Shown here: positions 54,082-63,328 of the stretch, piece after piece
How positions within the stretch are numbered: the stretch's first letter is position 1
Layout of the letters: every line of letters begins with the position of its first letter
Assembly (NCBI RefSeq): GCF_001048695.1
Contig: NZ_CVRB01000007.1
Location: 98,700-162,699 of the forward strand
From: Neobacillus massiliamazoniensis
Lineage (GTDB): Bacteria > Bacillota > Bacilli > Bacillales > Cytobacillaceae
DNA length: 64,000 nucleotides
Reading direction: 5' to 3'
The notes under the pieces: model-generated
Told to the model about the DNA's origin: nothing
What the model saw: only the letters and a program-made list of their open reading frames with translations
The model's database searches: none
Made by a program: the position numbers and the translations under genes

Positions 54082-55884
54082 CTACTCAACTGTTACCGAT
54101 TTGGCAAGGTTGCGTGGTTTGTCGACGTCGCAGTCGCGGTGGAGAGCTGCGTAGTAAGCAAGCAATTGTAATGGTATTACAGAGATAAGTGGTGTTAATA
54201 ATTCATTTACTTCTGGAATGACGAAGCTGTCTTCGTCCATATTGAGACCCTTCATCGAGATGATGCATGGATTTGCGCCGCGGGCAACAACCTCTTTTAT
54301 ATTTCCGCGGATGCTTAAGTTTACACTTTCTTGAGTAGCTAGGGCAATGACAGGTGTTCCTTCTTCAATTAAAGCGATCGTTCCATGCTTTAATTCCCCG
54401 CCGGCGAAGCCTTCTGCCTGGATATAGGAGATTTCCTTCAGTTTCAATGCTCCTTCTAGGCCAACATAATAGTCAACGGCGCGGCCAATAAAGAAGCAAT
54501 TGCGTGTAACGGATAAGAATTCTCTTGAGATGTGTTCAATCAACTCTTTTGAATCACAGAGAACTTCGATGGCATTCGCCACAATCCCTAATTCACGAAC
54601 AAGATTGAATCCGACTTCCAAGCCACGGCTTTTTGCTGCTACCTCAGCTAAAATGGCGAGGACAGCTAGCTGTGCTGTATAAGCCTTTGTAGAGGCTACG
54701 GCAATTTCAGGGCCAGCATGTAAAAGAAGAGTATAATCCGCTTCACGGGATAGAGTTGAGCCCGGAACATTTGTAATAGTTAATGCTGGGTAGCCCATCT
54801 CTTTTACTTGAACGAGAACGGCACGGCTGTCAGCTGTTTCACCGCTTTGTGAAATGAAAATAAATAGCGGCTTTTCTGAAAGCAACGGCATGTTATAACC
54901 AAATTCACTGGAGATATGAACCTCTACTGGAATTTTTGCCATTTTTTCAATGAACTGCTTTCCTACAAGACCAGCATGATAGGAAGTACCTGCAGCGATA
55001 ATATAAACACGGTCTGATTCATTTAACGCAGCAATGATTTCTGGGTCAATGGTTAATTGTCCTTGCCCATTTTGGTACGTTTGAATGATTTTTCGCATCA
55101 CAAGCGGCTGCTCATCAATCTCTTTTAGCATGTAGTGAGGGTAGGTGCCCTTTTCAATATCACTTGCATCAAGCTCTGCTATATAATGCTCGCGATCGAT
55201 CGTCTCACCGCTTAGGTTTTGGATGGTCACACTGTTCATTGTTACAATGACAATTTCTTTATCCATTAATTCAACATACTTGTCAGTGACTTGAAGCATA
55301 GCCATCGCATCACTTGCGACAACATTAAAGCCGTTTCCTAGACCTACAAGAAGCGGGCTTTTGTTTTTCGCTACATAGATGGTTTCACTATCTTCTGCAT
55401 CTAACAGCGCAATTGCATAAGAACCGTGTAACAGCGTCAGCGTTTTCCGGAACGCCTCTAGGACCTCTAAGCCTTCCTTTACAAATAGCTCAATAAGCTG
55501 AACAATGACTTCCGTATCCGTTTCACTTTTAAAAGTAGTTTCTGTTAAAAACTCACGCTTTAAAAGGTCATAGTTCTCGATTACTCCGTTATGAACTAGT
55601 GTAAAGCGACTAGACGTGCTTTGATGTGGGTGAGAATTCACTCTGCTTGGGACACCGTGTGTCGCCCAACGAGTGTGGCCAATGCCGATTTGTGCTACGA
55701 CATTCTCATCGACAACATCTCGTAAATCAGCAATGCGGCCTTTTTCTTTAAAAACATGAATCCCGTTCTCATTTCGAACCGCGATGCCTGCTGAATCATA
55801 ACCTCTATACTCTAGCTTCTCTAAGCCTTTTAATAAAATTTCTTTTGAGTCATTGTTTCCAATATATCCAACGATTCCGCACAT
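54082..55884 (-). CDS. glmS: Glutamine-fructose-6-phosphate aminotransferase
   Basis: 600 residues starting MCGIVGYIG, with the N-terminal Cys nucleophile of the glutaminase domain. TRWATHG and HNGVIEN are glutaminase motifs. Two SIS isomerase domains follow (ISQSGETADSR, LEGALKLKEISYIQAEGFAG), ending CDVDKPRNLAKSVTVE as usual. It makes glucosamine-6-phosphate for cell-wall synthesis. ATG at 55884 is required for Cys-1; GGGAGG lies ten bases upstream. Control is by the ribozyme at 55978-56113. The 3' end is the target of the Tn7-like insertions. Confidence 0.98.
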   Translation of the reverse strand: MCGIVGYIGNNDSKEILLKGLEKLEYRGYDSAGIAVRNENGIHVFKEKGRIADLRDVVDENVVAQIGIGHTRWATHGVPSRVNSHPHQSTSSRFTLVHNGVIENYDLLKREFLTETTFKSETDTEVIVQLIELFVKEGLEVLEAFRKTLTLLHGSYAIALLDAEDSETIYVAKNKSPLLVGLGNGFNVVASDAMAMLQVTDKYVELMDKEIVIVTMNSVTIQNLSGETIDREHYIAELDASDIEKGTYPHYMLKEIDEQPLVMRKIIQTYQNGQGQLTIDPEIIAALNESDRVYIIAAGTSYHAGLVGKQFIEKMAKIPVEVHISSEFGYNMPLLSEKPLFIFISQSGETADSRAVLVQVKEMGYPALTITNVPGSTLSREADYTLLLHAGPEIAVASTKAYTAQLAVLAILAEVAAKSRGLEVGFNLVRELGIVANAIEVLCDSKELIEHISREFLSVTRNCFFIGRAVDYYVGLEGALKLKEISYIQAEGFAGGELKHGTIALIEEGTPVIALATQESVNLSIRGNIKEVVARGANPCIISMKGLNMDEDSFVIPEVNELLTPLISVIPLQLLAYYAALHRDCDVDKPRNLAKSVTVE

Positions 55885-55906
55885 TAATTTGTTTCCTCCC
55901 AATTCA

Positions 55907-55943
55907 GGGGGCAAGGCTCAACAACGGAGGCATACTTGCCCCC
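55907..55943 (-). promoter_or_regulatory. GC-rich hairpin between ribozyme and glmS start
   Basis: GGGGGCAAG and CTTGCCCCC form a nine-pair stem six bases before the ribosome site, without a T-run. It may protect or present the mRNA after ribozyme cleavage, or hinder ribosome loading. Confidence 0.5.
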
Positions 55944-55977
55944 TTATCTCTGTTTTTTCTTTTATTAGGTGCATTTT

Positions 55978-56113
55978 CTTCACTTTGTCGACCAAGTCAC
56001 CTTGGTGTTTTAAGAAGAACTTTCGGTTGTGCACTATAACCGGGAGGTATCCGCCGAAGTTTCGATAAACCTCCTCCTCGTCAACTAACCCACACTCAGG
56101 GTAGTTCAGGCGC
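55978..56113 (-). ncRNA. glmS ribozyme/riboswitch
   Basis: The conserved core is present in order: AAAGCGCCTGAACT at the cleavage site (cut expected between 56114 and 56113), TTGACGAGGAGGAGGTTTAT, CGGCGGATACCTCCCGGTT, AACCGAAAGTTCTT, and the closing AAGGTGACTTGGTCGACAAA, GTGAAG. It lies in the 5' leader of glmS. Glucosamine-6-phosphate activates self-cleavage, which lowers glmS expression. Confidence 0.96.
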
Positions 56114-56264
56114 TTTATGAAAAACTTACTCTTTCGATCCACCTTTCTTTTTCAATATACAAAGCAAATTAATCTTACATGATAGTCAGAGGTCAGTCAA
56201 CTAAGAACAGTAAAATAAATTTTTACATTATTTCCAACAATTATTTATCATAATCATAATAAAA

Positions 56265-56300
56265 TATGCATAAGGGAATGGAAAAGTTCCCTTATGCATA
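56265..56300 (-). terminator. Hairpin after glmM
   Basis: TATGCATAAGGGAA pairs perfectly with TTCCCTTATGCATA around TGGAAAAG, with AT-rich flanks. It probably ends the cdaA-cdaR-glmM transcript or attenuates readthrough into glmS. Confidence 0.7.
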
Positions 56301-56311
56301 TAAAATAGAGT

Positions 56312-57661
56312 CTATTCTTTAAGTTCCATTTCTTCTTTCACAACCGCAACAATTCGATTCACGTATGCTTCACAAAGTTCCTCAGTAGATGCTTCTACCA
56401 TGACACGCACAAGCGGCTCAGTCCCGGAAGGTCGGACAAGGACTCTACCGTTCCCTTCCATTTCCGCTTCCACCTGCTCAATCACTTCTTTTACCTTTTC
56501 ATTATCGGTAACGTGATGCTTATCAATTACCCTAACATTCACAAGCTTTTGCGGGTATTTTTTCATTTCACCGGCAAGTTCAGACAGCGGCTTTTTAGTC
56601 ACTTTCATGATGTTGACAAGTTGGAGACCCGTCAATAATCCATCACCGGTCGTATTGTAGTCTAAGAAAATGATATGACCCGATTGTTCTCCACCAAGAT
56701 TGTAGCCATTTTTCTTCATTTCCTCTACAACATAACGGTCGCCAACGGCTGTTGGTACACTATGGATATCGTGGCTTTCTAGCGCTTTATAGAAACCCAG
56801 ATTGCTCATAACAGTTGAAACAACAGTCCCATGCTTTAAACGGCCCTGTTCTTTCATATACTTGCCGCAAATATACATGATTTGGTCGCCATCCACGATG
56901 TTGCCCTTCTCATCAATCGCAATCAAACGGTCACCGTCACCGTCAAAAGCAAGTCCGACATCTGCGCCTTTTTCTAGAACAAGCGCCGCAAGGGTATCAG
57001 GATGAGTCGAGCCCACACCCGCATTGATGTTTAACCCATTAGGTGCTGCACCCATCGTTGACAGGTCCGCATCTAAATCAGCAAATAAGTGTGAGGCAAG
57101 TGAAGAAGTGGCACCATGTGCACAGTCTAAGGCAATATGTATACCAGAAAAATCTTCATCCACGGTATTTTTTAAATATTGAAGATACTTTTGTCCGCCT
57201 TCAAAATAGTCGTTGACCTGGCCAAGCTCCGCTCCGACAGGCCGTGGTAGCTGATCCTCCACCATATCAATTAACTCTTCAATTTCCAGCTCTTGCTCAT
57301 CAGAAAGCTTAAAACCATCTGGACCAAAAAATTTAATTCCGTTATCCGCTACAGGGTTATGAGAAGCTGAAATCATAACTCCAGCTTGAGCCCCCAATGC
57401 TTTTGTCAAATAGGACACTCCAGGTGTAGAAATAACTCCGAGACGCATCACTTCTGCTCCGATGGAAAGTAAGCCGGCTACAAGGGCACCCTCAAGCATA
57501 TGTCCTGAAATACGAGTATCTCGTCCAATAATGACCTTGGGACGATCGTGATCTTTTGTTAAAACATATCCGCCAAAGCGGCCTAATTTAAAAGCCATTT
57601 CCGGTGTTAATTCACTATTTGCTACTCCACGTACCCCATCGGTACCGAAATATTTTCCCAT
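56312..57661 (-). CDS. glmM: Phosphoglucosamine mutase
   Basis: 449 residues: MGKYFGTDGVRGVANSELTP, active-site serine loop VMISASHNPVADNGIKFF, metal loop LAFDGDGDRLIAID, sugar loop GGEQSGHIIFLDY, and phosphate-binding RPSGTEPLVRVMVEA. It converts glucosamine-6-phosphate to glucosamine-1-phosphate. ATG at 57661 is preceded by AAGGAG, and the length fits the family. Order cdaA-cdaR-glmM-glmS is standard in Bacillus; GlmM also binds and inhibits CdaA in relatives. Confidence 0.97.
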   Translation of the reverse strand: MGKYFGTDGVRGVANSELTPEMAFKLGRFGGYVLTKDHDRPKVIIGRDTRISGHMLEGALVAGLLSIGAEVMRLGVISTPGVSYLTKALGAQAGVMISASHNPVADNGIKFFGPDGFKLSDEQELEIEELIDMVEDQLPRPVGAELGQVNDYFEGGQKYLQYLKNTVDEDFSGIHIALDCAHGATSSLASHLFADLDADLSTMGAAPNGLNINAGVGSTHPDTLAALVLEKGADVGLAFDGDGDRLIAIDEKGNIVDGDQIMYICGKYMKEQGRLKHGTVVSTVMSNLGFYKALESHDIHSVPTAVGDRYVVEEMKKNGYNLGGEQSGHIIFLDYNTTGDGLLTGLQLVNIMKVTKKPLSELAGEMKKYPQKLVNVRVIDKHHVTDNEKVKEVIEQVEAEMEGNGRVLVRPSGTEPLVRVMVEASTEELCEAYVNRIVAVVKEEMELKE

Positions 57662-57696
57662 TGAAAAATCGCTCCTTATCATGTATATAGCTAGAA

Positions 57697-58923
57697 TTAA
57701 GCGTTATTGATTGTAACGGTGGCTGTTGATTTATCAAGCTGCGGTGGTTTTACCCCAGGAGGCCCATCCACTTGAATATTCACATTATGATTGCCCAGAT
57801 TTAAATTAGATAAATCAATATACACATTAAAATCATTGGGCGTTAAAGTATTGACAACCGAACCCGATCCGGTTACAAGCAAATTCACCGTTTGATTAGC
57901 AGGGTCATTTATAACTGCTTTATATTGATTTGGTAAACCACGAATATTTATTGGAACACTCGATATCGTTTTCTGGGTTGTTTTTGACACCGCAACGGTT
58001 GCTTTAACTGTTTGCGGCGTGACCTTCGTAATTCCATTTGAAATAATAACCGGTAAGGTTAGGGTCGTATTGTCAGTAATTTTACTGACATCGACTTCAA
58101 CCCTGACATTATCTGTACTATTTAATACATCTTCATTCCCAATAATCGTTGCTTGAGTGGTATCTAACTGGATGGAATCAATTGATACCCCGGCCGGTGG
58201 TGTTCCTTTTTGGATAACATTTATAGGTACCGTTTTACTAGTATTTTTAATAGGAATCGTTACCTTCACATACGCCGGCTCTATCTGTACGTCCAATTTG
58301 TTTAAGTCCTTGTCGAAAACCTGTACACGCGCTTCTTTCGTAATCGTATCCTTTACAGGAATTTTTTCATCAACTACTGCTTTTACATAGGCTATTTGAT
58401 CAATAACATTTTTGGCACCCGTAATTTTCACCTTACCTGGTTCGACAATCGGTTGCCCTGGGGTATAACCATCTTCAAGTAAAGAACTCTTGAATTCCGG
58501 TTCGACCTTAAACTCTTTCGTAATTTTTTCCTGGACATTTACTTTTACAGAATCCGGAGTAATCGTAGCCTTCAATTTATCTGACAGATTTTTAACCTTG
58601 AATTTCACTGTCTGACTGCCTATTTTAGCATTGGTTAAATCAACATAAACTTCAAAGTCTTTTAATCCCTTTGCTTGCTCGACGAGGGAGATGGGACCTT
58701 TAATGGTTATATCAACCGTATTAGGGATTCCGGAAACGACAAGGTTTTTGGTATCGTAATAAACGGTTACGGGTATTGCTTGAATGGTCGCTGTAGTTTC
58801 TTCCCCCGGTACATTCACATCGATAAATTTATTGCCATTATGAGGCACGGATGTATAAAGGAGAAGCGCAAGTCCCAGGGCTAATAATTTTAAAAACCAA
58901 GGTTTATCGAACAGTTTATCCAT
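57697..58923 (-). CDS. cdaR: CdaR (YbbR-domain) regulator of CdaA
   Basis: 408 residues. One N-terminal membrane helix (PWFLKLLALGLALLLYTSV) anchors an extracellular part made of four YbbR repeats, seen as recurring patterns such as VDITIKGP, VKITGAKN, ATIIGNEDVL and VNLLVTGS. CdaR modulates the diadenylate cyclase CdaA. It overlaps cdaA by eight bases. Confidence 0.95.
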   Translation of the reverse strand: MDKLFDKPWFLKLLALGLALLLYTSVPHNGNKFIDVNVPGEETTATIQAIPVTVYYDTKNLVVSGIPNTVDITIKGPISLVEQAKGLKDFEVYVDLTNAKIGSQTVKFKVKNLSDKLKATITPDSVKVNVQEKITKEFKVEPEFKSSLLEDGYTPGQPIVEPGKVKITGAKNVIDQIAYVKAVVDEKIPVKDTITKEARVQVFDKDLNKLDVQIEPAYVKVTIPIKNTSKTVPINVIQKGTPPAGVSIDSIQLDTTQATIIGNEDVLNSTDNVRVEVDVSKITDNTTLTLPVIISNGITKVTPQTVKATVAVSKTTQKTISSVPINIRGLPNQYKAVINDPANQTVNLLVTGSGSVVNTLTPNDFNVYIDLSNLNLGNHNVNIQVDGPPGVKPPQLDKSTATVTINNA

Positions 58924-59737
58924 TTTTTCTTCCCCTCCAGTTCCAACGAGCTGAAGAAGCCTGCTTCGGTTTAATATTTATCAATAATTCATTAGAAAGT
59001 ATCTCTTTAAAGGCATCTGCCTTTAAATCGCGATGAAGCTCCCCATTTTTCGTGAGTGAAATCGATCCCGTCTCTTCCGAAACGACAATCGTTATACTAT
59101 CTGTGACCTCACTAATGCCCAATGCAGCACGATGTCTTGTTCCTAGCTCCTTTGAAATAAACGGGCTTTCCGATAATGGAAGATAACAGGCTGCTGCTGA
59201 AATAGTATTTTTTTGGATAATGACCGCACCATCATGCAACGGTGTATTAGGTATAAAAATATTAATAAGCAATTCAGAAGAAATTTTCGAGTTTAACTGA
59301 ATACCCGTTTCTATGTAATCGCTCATACCAGTTTCTCTCTCAATCGAAATCAATGCACCAATTCGGCGCTTTGCCATATAATCGGTGGATTTTAAAATGG
59401 CTTCAACCATTTTCTCCTGATCCTCATTTTCCTGATTACTACTTCTTAAATAGAATCGTCCCCGACCTAATTGCTCAAGCGCTCTTCTTAGTTCAGGTTG
59501 GAAAATAATGATAACCGCAAGGAATCCCCAATTGATGCACTGTTGCATAATCCAGCTTAAGGTTCTCAAACCGAGAAAATCACTGAGTACCCGGACAACA
59601 AGGATGACAATGATCCCTTTTAATAATTGTACGGCTTTCGTACCCTTGATCAGATTAATTATTTTATAAATTACAAACCATACAACGGCAATATCGACAA
59701 TACTAGCTAAATATTTCCACAAATCGGCAAACGGCAT
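58916..59737 (-). CDS. cdaA: Diadenylate cyclase
   Basis: 273 residues: three N-terminal membrane helices (VDIAVVWFVIYKIINLIKG to CINWGFLAVIIIF), then the DAC domain with PNTPLHDGAVIIQ (DGA) near 170 and LGTRHRAALGISE (RHR) near 200. It makes cyclic di-AMP, which controls potassium and osmotic balance. The MPFADL start at 59737 follows GGAGG and matches the family length; the frame opens further upstream. Confidence 0.96.
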   Translation of the reverse strand: MPFADLWKYLASIVDIAVVWFVIYKIINLIKGTKAVQLLKGIIVILVVRVLSDFLGLRTLSWIMQQCINWGFLAVIIIFQPELRRALEQLGRGRFYLRSSNQENEDQEKMVEAILKSTDYMAKRRIGALISIERETGMSDYIETGIQLNSKISSELLINIFIPNTPLHDGAVIIQKNTISAAACYLPLSESPFISKELGTRHRAALGISEVTDSITIVVSEETGSISLTKNGELHRDLKADAFKEILSNELLINIKPKQASSARWNWRGRKNG

Positions 59738-59789
59738 TGTTCTTCCTCCGTAATCTTGCTTGAAATCGCATGTAGAATATAACCTTTTT

Positions 59790-59818
59790 ATTATACCATA
59801 AATAATACTTGCATTTGT
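59790..59818 (-). promoter_or_regulatory. Probable promoter of the cdaA operon
   Basis: The minus strand has TATAAT (59795-59790) preceded, at 18 bp, by TACAAA. The -10 box is perfect and the -35 weak. It lies about 50 bases before the cdaA start. Confidence 0.5.
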
Positions 59819-59825
59819 AATGGTA

Positions 59826-59865
59826 AAAAAACAAACCATCCTATTGAAAGAATGATTTGCTTTTT
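59826..59865 (-). terminator. Terminator of sigW-rsiW
   Basis: CAAATCAT pairs with ATGGTTTG on the minus strand, followed by TTTTTTT. Confidence 0.65.
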
Positions 59866-59873
59866 ATACCAGT

Positions 59874-60497
59874 TTAATGATCAAATAGGCCGATTACCTC
59901 ATTTGCTGTTTGCTTCATTTGATACCAGATCCAATCGAAGACCTTGTTCACCTCTTCAATTTGACCTGTGACACGACCTGCAGAAGCCATATATTTTTCG
60001 CCATTAATGACGGTAACATTCCCTTTTACTTCTCCTTCAATTCTGATCTTCCCATTGCGAACAATGACGTCCCCATTTACTGTTTCGCCTTTAGGAACAA
60101 TGACAGTATTGTTTTTTACGATTAAGTTTTTTTGCTTTGATACCGAAAAGTCATGATCTTGATTCCAGGAAGTAAGCATACTTCCTGCCATTAAAAAAAT
60201 AAATAAAGATGCCGCTGCCATTAAGGGGTGTGTTTTTAACCACCTCTTAATACCGATTTTTTTCTTCTCCTTTGGAAGACGCGCCATAACATTTTCCGTG
60301 AAATTTGCTGGAGCTTTTATGTTTGAAGTACTCTTTACAAAAGCAATCGTCTTTTTTAACTCATTAAAGATCGTTTCACACTCTTTACAGCCTTGGAGGT
60401 GTTCCCTCAATACAAATTCTTTTTCGCGCTCCATTTCCTCATCTAAATACTCATGCATTAGGTCAATAACATTGTCTGGACATTTCAACGGTTTCAC
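59874..60497 (-). CDS. rsiW: Anti-sigma-W factor
   Basis: 207 residues. N-terminal zinc anti-sigma motif: REHLQGCKECETIF (HxxxCxxC) near 35-45. One membrane helix (LMAAASLFIFLMAGSML) near 90-110. The extracytoplasmic part is repetitive in Val/Gly strands (NGDVIVRNGKIRIEGEVKGN). RsiW holds SigW inactive until stepwise membrane proteolysis. It directly follows sigW. Confidence 0.94.
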   Translation of the reverse strand: MKPLKCPDNVIDLMHEYLDEEMEREKEFVLREHLQGCKECETIFNELKKTIAFVKSTSNIKAPANFTENVMARLPKEKKKIGIKRWLKTHPLMAAASLFIFLMAGSMLTSWNQDHDFSVSKQKNLIVKNNTVIVPKGETVNGDVIVRNGKIRIEGEVKGNVTVINGEKYMASAGRVTGQIEEVNKVFDWIWYQMKQTANEVIGLFDH

Positions 60498-60503
60498 CTC
60501 TTC

Positions 60504-61067
60504 TCACACACATCGTAATTGTTGTCTTAATGCCTCCCGACCTCGATGAATTCTAGTTTTGACCGTACCAAGCGGCAATTCCAGAATTTCACTAATTTCA
60601 TTTAAAGACAACTCTTCAATATATTTAAGTACGATCGCTGATCGGTATTTTTCGGGTAGTTTTAAAATTTCTTTTTGAACTGTTTCATGCAGTTCTAAGC
60701 TTTCTAGCTCCTGTTCCGGCAAGGGAGTATTGGAAGGAATCTGTGAATACATGTTTAGCCCTTCTGTTCCGGAAACTTCGGCATCTAAATAATAATCAGG
60801 TTTCTTTTTACGGATTCTATCAATACATAAATTAGTCGCAATTCGAAACAGCCATGTTGAAAACTTTAATTCCTGATTAAATGAATTAATATTTACATAA
60901 GCACGAATAAACGCTTCCTGAGCCATATCTTCTGCTTCATGCTGACTTCCAAGCATGCGGTAGCAAAGCTGGTAAACACTATTTTTATATATTTCAACGA
61001 TTTCTCCGAATGCATCTTGATCGCCTTTAATGACTTGTTTAATTCTTTTTTTAACAATGGCATCCAT
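60504..61067 (-). CDS. sigW: ECF sigma factor SigW
   Basis: 187 residues: region 2 EAEDMAQEAFIRAYVNINSF and FSTWLFRIATNLCIDRIRKK; region 4 LPEKYRSAIVLKYIEELSLN, EISEILELPLGTVKTRIHRG. It directs envelope-stress and antimicrobial-peptide resistance genes. It is autoregulated through the promoter at 61102-61127. Confidence 0.96.
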   Translation of the reverse strand: MDAIVKKRIKQVIKGDQDAFGEIVEIYKNSVYQLCYRMLGSQHEAEDMAQEAFIRAYVNINSFNQELKFSTWLFRIATNLCIDRIRKKKPDYYLDAEVSGTEGLNMYSQIPSNTPLPEQELESLELHETVQKEILKLPEKYRSAIVLKYIEELSLNEISEILELPLGTVKTRIHRGREALRQQLRCV

Positions 61068-61101
61068 TAATTTATCTCAGCTCCAATATAGCTATACGAA
61101 A

Positions 61102-61127
61102 TACGTATCAGTGACGAAAAAGTTTCA
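61102..61127 (-). promoter_or_regulatory. SigW-type autoregulatory promoter
   Basis: TGAAAC (61127-61122), 16-bp spacer, CGTA (61105-61102), matching the known SigW consensus, about 35 bases before the sigW start. Confidence 0.85.
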
Positions 61128-61265
61128 TTTTTAAAAGAAATTTTTTCATCCCTATTATATTATCAAAAATTTACCAAAATGGTAGTGCAAAAATGATGAG
61201 AGGGAAAATAATATATGGTTAAACCCAAAAATATCATGGCGGTTTTGTTGTGGTTTCGAAAATAG

Positions 61266-61294
61266 AAAAAGCTTGGAGCAGCTCCAAGCTTTTT
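61266..61294 (-). terminator. Terminator after rocF
   Basis: AAAAAGCTTGGAGC pairs perfectly with GCTCCAAGCTTTTT, and T-runs exist on both strands. Confidence 0.85.
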
Positions 61295-61373
61295 CTAAGT
61301 GACATTGTTATGGTGATTCATTTGTAAAAAAACTTTGTAATCTTACTTTTGGTCCCTATAGTCTATTAGCAGC

Positions 61374-62270
61374 TTATAAGAGCTTTTCACCAAATAATGA
61401 GGCCATTAGAGCGACAGCAACGGAAGCTGTTTTATTTTTATCATCGAGTATAGGGTTTACTTCAACAAATTCAGCTGATGTGATCAGCTTTGCCTCTTCG
61501 AGCATTTCCATTGCCAGATTGCTTTCACGGAAGCTTATTCCGCCAATCACTGGAGTCCCTACTCCTGGTGCTTCAACTGGGTCAAGCCCGTCCAAATCAA
61601 GAGATAAGTGAACACCATCGGTTCTGTCCTTCAGGTAGGCAATCGTTTCTTCCATCACCTTTGTCATACCCATACGGTCGATTTCATGCATCGTATATAC
61701 TTTAATTCCTTTTTCTTTTATTAAAATTTTCTCGCCATCATCTAGAGATCTTGCACCAATGATAACAATATTTTCAGGTTTTACTTTTGGAGCATAGCCC
61801 CCTATTTCCGTCAGAGCAGGATGTCCGATTCCCATACTAACTGCAAGCGGCATACCGTGGATATTACCTGATGGCGATGTCTCTGCTGTATTTAAATCAC
61901 CATGTGCATCATACCAAATAACTCCAAGATTGTTATAATGCTTTGAAACTCCAGCTAACGTACCAATTGCAATGCTATGATCGCCTCCAAAAACAAGCGG
62001 AAATGCTCCAGATTGAATAGCTTCGTCAACTTTGTCTGCAAGGTTGGCGTTTTTTTCTGCAACTAAATCGAGATTGCGAAGATTCGACTCTTTGTCAACT
62101 ACTACTTCTTCTCTACCAATAGGAATGTCGCCTAAATCATGTATCTCATCAAATAGTGGTTTAAGTCGCTCATTAACTCCCGCGTAGCGGATTGCGCTTG
62201 GTCCCATATCTACTCCGCGTCTCATTTGCCCTAAATCCATGGGCATTCCAATAATTGAAAGTTTTCTCAT
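61374..62270 (-). CDS. rocF: Arginase
   Basis: 298 residues with the manganese-binding motifs FGGDHSIAIGT (near 100), WYDAHGDLNT (near 125) and LSLDLDGLDPVEAPGVGTP (near 230). It hydrolyses arginine to ornithine and urea. TAGGAG lies upstream of the ATG. It stands alone here, without rocD or rocE. Confidence 0.96.
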   Translation of the reverse strand: MRKLSIIGMPMDLGQMRRGVDMGPSAIRYAGVNERLKPLFDEIHDLGDIPIGREEVVVDKESNLRNLDLVAEKNANLADKVDEAIQSGAFPLVFGGDHSIAIGTLAGVSKHYNNLGVIWYDAHGDLNTAETSPSGNIHGMPLAVSMGIGHPALTEIGGYAPKVKPENIVIIGARSLDDGEKILIKEKGIKVYTMHEIDRMGMTKVMEETIAYLKDRTDGVHLSLDLDGLDPVEAPGVGTPVIGGISFRESNLAMEMLEEAKLITSAEFVEVNPILDDKNKTASVAVALMASLFGEKLL

Positions 62271-62416
62271 CGAATATCCACTCCTACTCTTTATTGTCTC
62301 TTATTTAACCACTTTCATATAAATGACTCAACTCAACAAAATTTTGTATATATATACGGCTTTTAAGTTTATTTTGCTGGTTTCGGCTTAGGCTCTTTGA
62401 ATTAGTAGGAATACGC

Positions 62417-62484
62417 GGAAACGGGCGCTTATCTTGGGTCTAAGCGACCGATATCTTTCGGAATGCTTGAAAACGGGCGCTTAA
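62417..62484. repeat. Short direct repeat GAAACGGGCGCTTA
   Basis: GAAAACGGGCGCTTA-type words occur twice (about 62419 and 62469) around CTAAGCGACCGATATC. Noncoding gap between rocF and the tRNA cluster. Confidence 0.45.
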
Positions 62485-62581
62485 AAATACCTATCGATAA
62501 CCGAAAATCACCAAAATTGATTTTCGTGACCCTATTCCTCAATTAGATATAACTTGGGCACGTAAATCGATTTTGAGGTCT

Positions 62582-62740
62582 TTTGGTGACCGACAAAACA
62601 GAAAAAAGGGAAAACTGGTCACCAATGAGATCGCTTGGTGACCGAAAAACATGGAAAATAGGAAAATTGGTCACCAATAAGGGTCTTTGGTGGCCGAAAA
62701 ACATGAAAAAATGGGAAATAGGTCACCAATGATGACCTAA
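62582..62740. repeat. Three ~52-bp tandem units with TTGGTGACC ends
   Basis: Units begin at about 62583, 62634 and 62687 with TTGGTGACCGA (third: TTGGTGGCCGA), contain AACATGGAAAATAGG-type cores, and end GGTCACCAA. Each unit is thus an inverted repeat as well as part of the tandem array. Confidence 0.7.
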
Positions 62741-62818
62741 AATCAACAAAAAGAGCCAAGCAGTGAATCAATAACACGACCGGCTAGCTAATTTACCCAT
62801 TAAAATCAAAACATACGG

Positions 62819-62873
62819 TCCTAACCCGCGACCCCACCGTTGCAAGGTCGTATTCTACCCCTGAACTACTTCC
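62819..62873 (-). pseudogene. tRNA-Gly remnant
   Basis: The minus strand reads GGAAGTAGTTCAGGGGTAGA, then ACCTTGCAACGGTGGGGTCG and CGGGTT, like tRNA-Gly(GCC), but the anticodon arm is altered and the 3' T-arm and acceptor strand are missing. It stands last in the tRNA cluster. Confidence 0.6.
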
Positions 62874-62884
62874 ACAAATAATAG

Positions 62885-62920
62885 AAAAAACCCATGAAAA
62901 ATAAATTTTCATGGGTTTTC
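62885..62920 (-). terminator. Terminator of the rRNA-tRNA operon
   Basis: AAAACCCATGAAAA pairs with TTTTCATGGGTTTT, with the minus strand continuing TTCTATT. It lies between tRNA-Lys and the tRNA-Gly remnant. Confidence 0.8.
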
Positions 62921-62929
62921 GTTAATGTA

Positions 62930-63002
62930 TGAGCCATGAAGGACTCGAACCTTCGACCCTCTGATTAAAAGTCAGATGCTCTACCAACTGAGCTAATGGC
63001 TC
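62930..63002 (-). tRNA. tRNA-Lys (TTT)
   Basis: Starts GAGCCATTAGCTCAGTTGGT, anticodon loop CTTTTAA, T-arm GGTTCGAGTCC, acceptor pairing GAGCCAT/ATGGCTC; no encoded CCA. Confidence 0.95.
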
Positions 63003-63010
63003 ATAAATGG

Positions 63011-63082
63011 CTGGGCTAGCTGGATTTGAACCAACGAATGACGGAGTCAAAGTCCGTTGCCTTACCGCTTGGCTATAGCCCA
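63011..63082 (-). tRNA. tRNA-Gln (TTG)
   Basis: Starts TGGGCTATAGCCAAGCGGTA, anticodon loop CTTTGAC, T-arm GGTTCAAATCC, discriminator G. Confidence 0.95.
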
Positions 63083-63128
63083 ATAATATTATATTTAATA
63101 GGTTGTCCAACTTGATTAAATATATAAA

Positions 63129-63213
63129 TGGTGGAGGGGGACGGATTCGAACCGCCGAACCCTGAGGGAGCGGATTTACAGTCCGCCGCGTTTAGCCACT
63201 TCGCTACCCCTCC
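63129..63213 (-). tRNA. tRNA-Tyr (GTA)
   Basis: Class II tRNA with long variable arm (CCCTCAGGG region), anticodon in GACTGTAAATC, acceptor GGAGGGG/CCCCTCC, encoded CCA. Confidence 0.95.
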
Positions 63214-63224
63214 AAAATAAAGAG

Positions 63225-63297
<73 letters not shown>

Positions 63298-63328
63298 AAG
63301 TATATATTTTTATCATTATTTTTTAAAA

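Noticed and set aside
62922..63110. 62-residue minus-strand frame near 63 kb
   Set aside because: It is read through tRNA-Lys and tRNA-Gln (the SNPASPAIYEPLAQLVEHLT type of translation is a known tRNA artefact).
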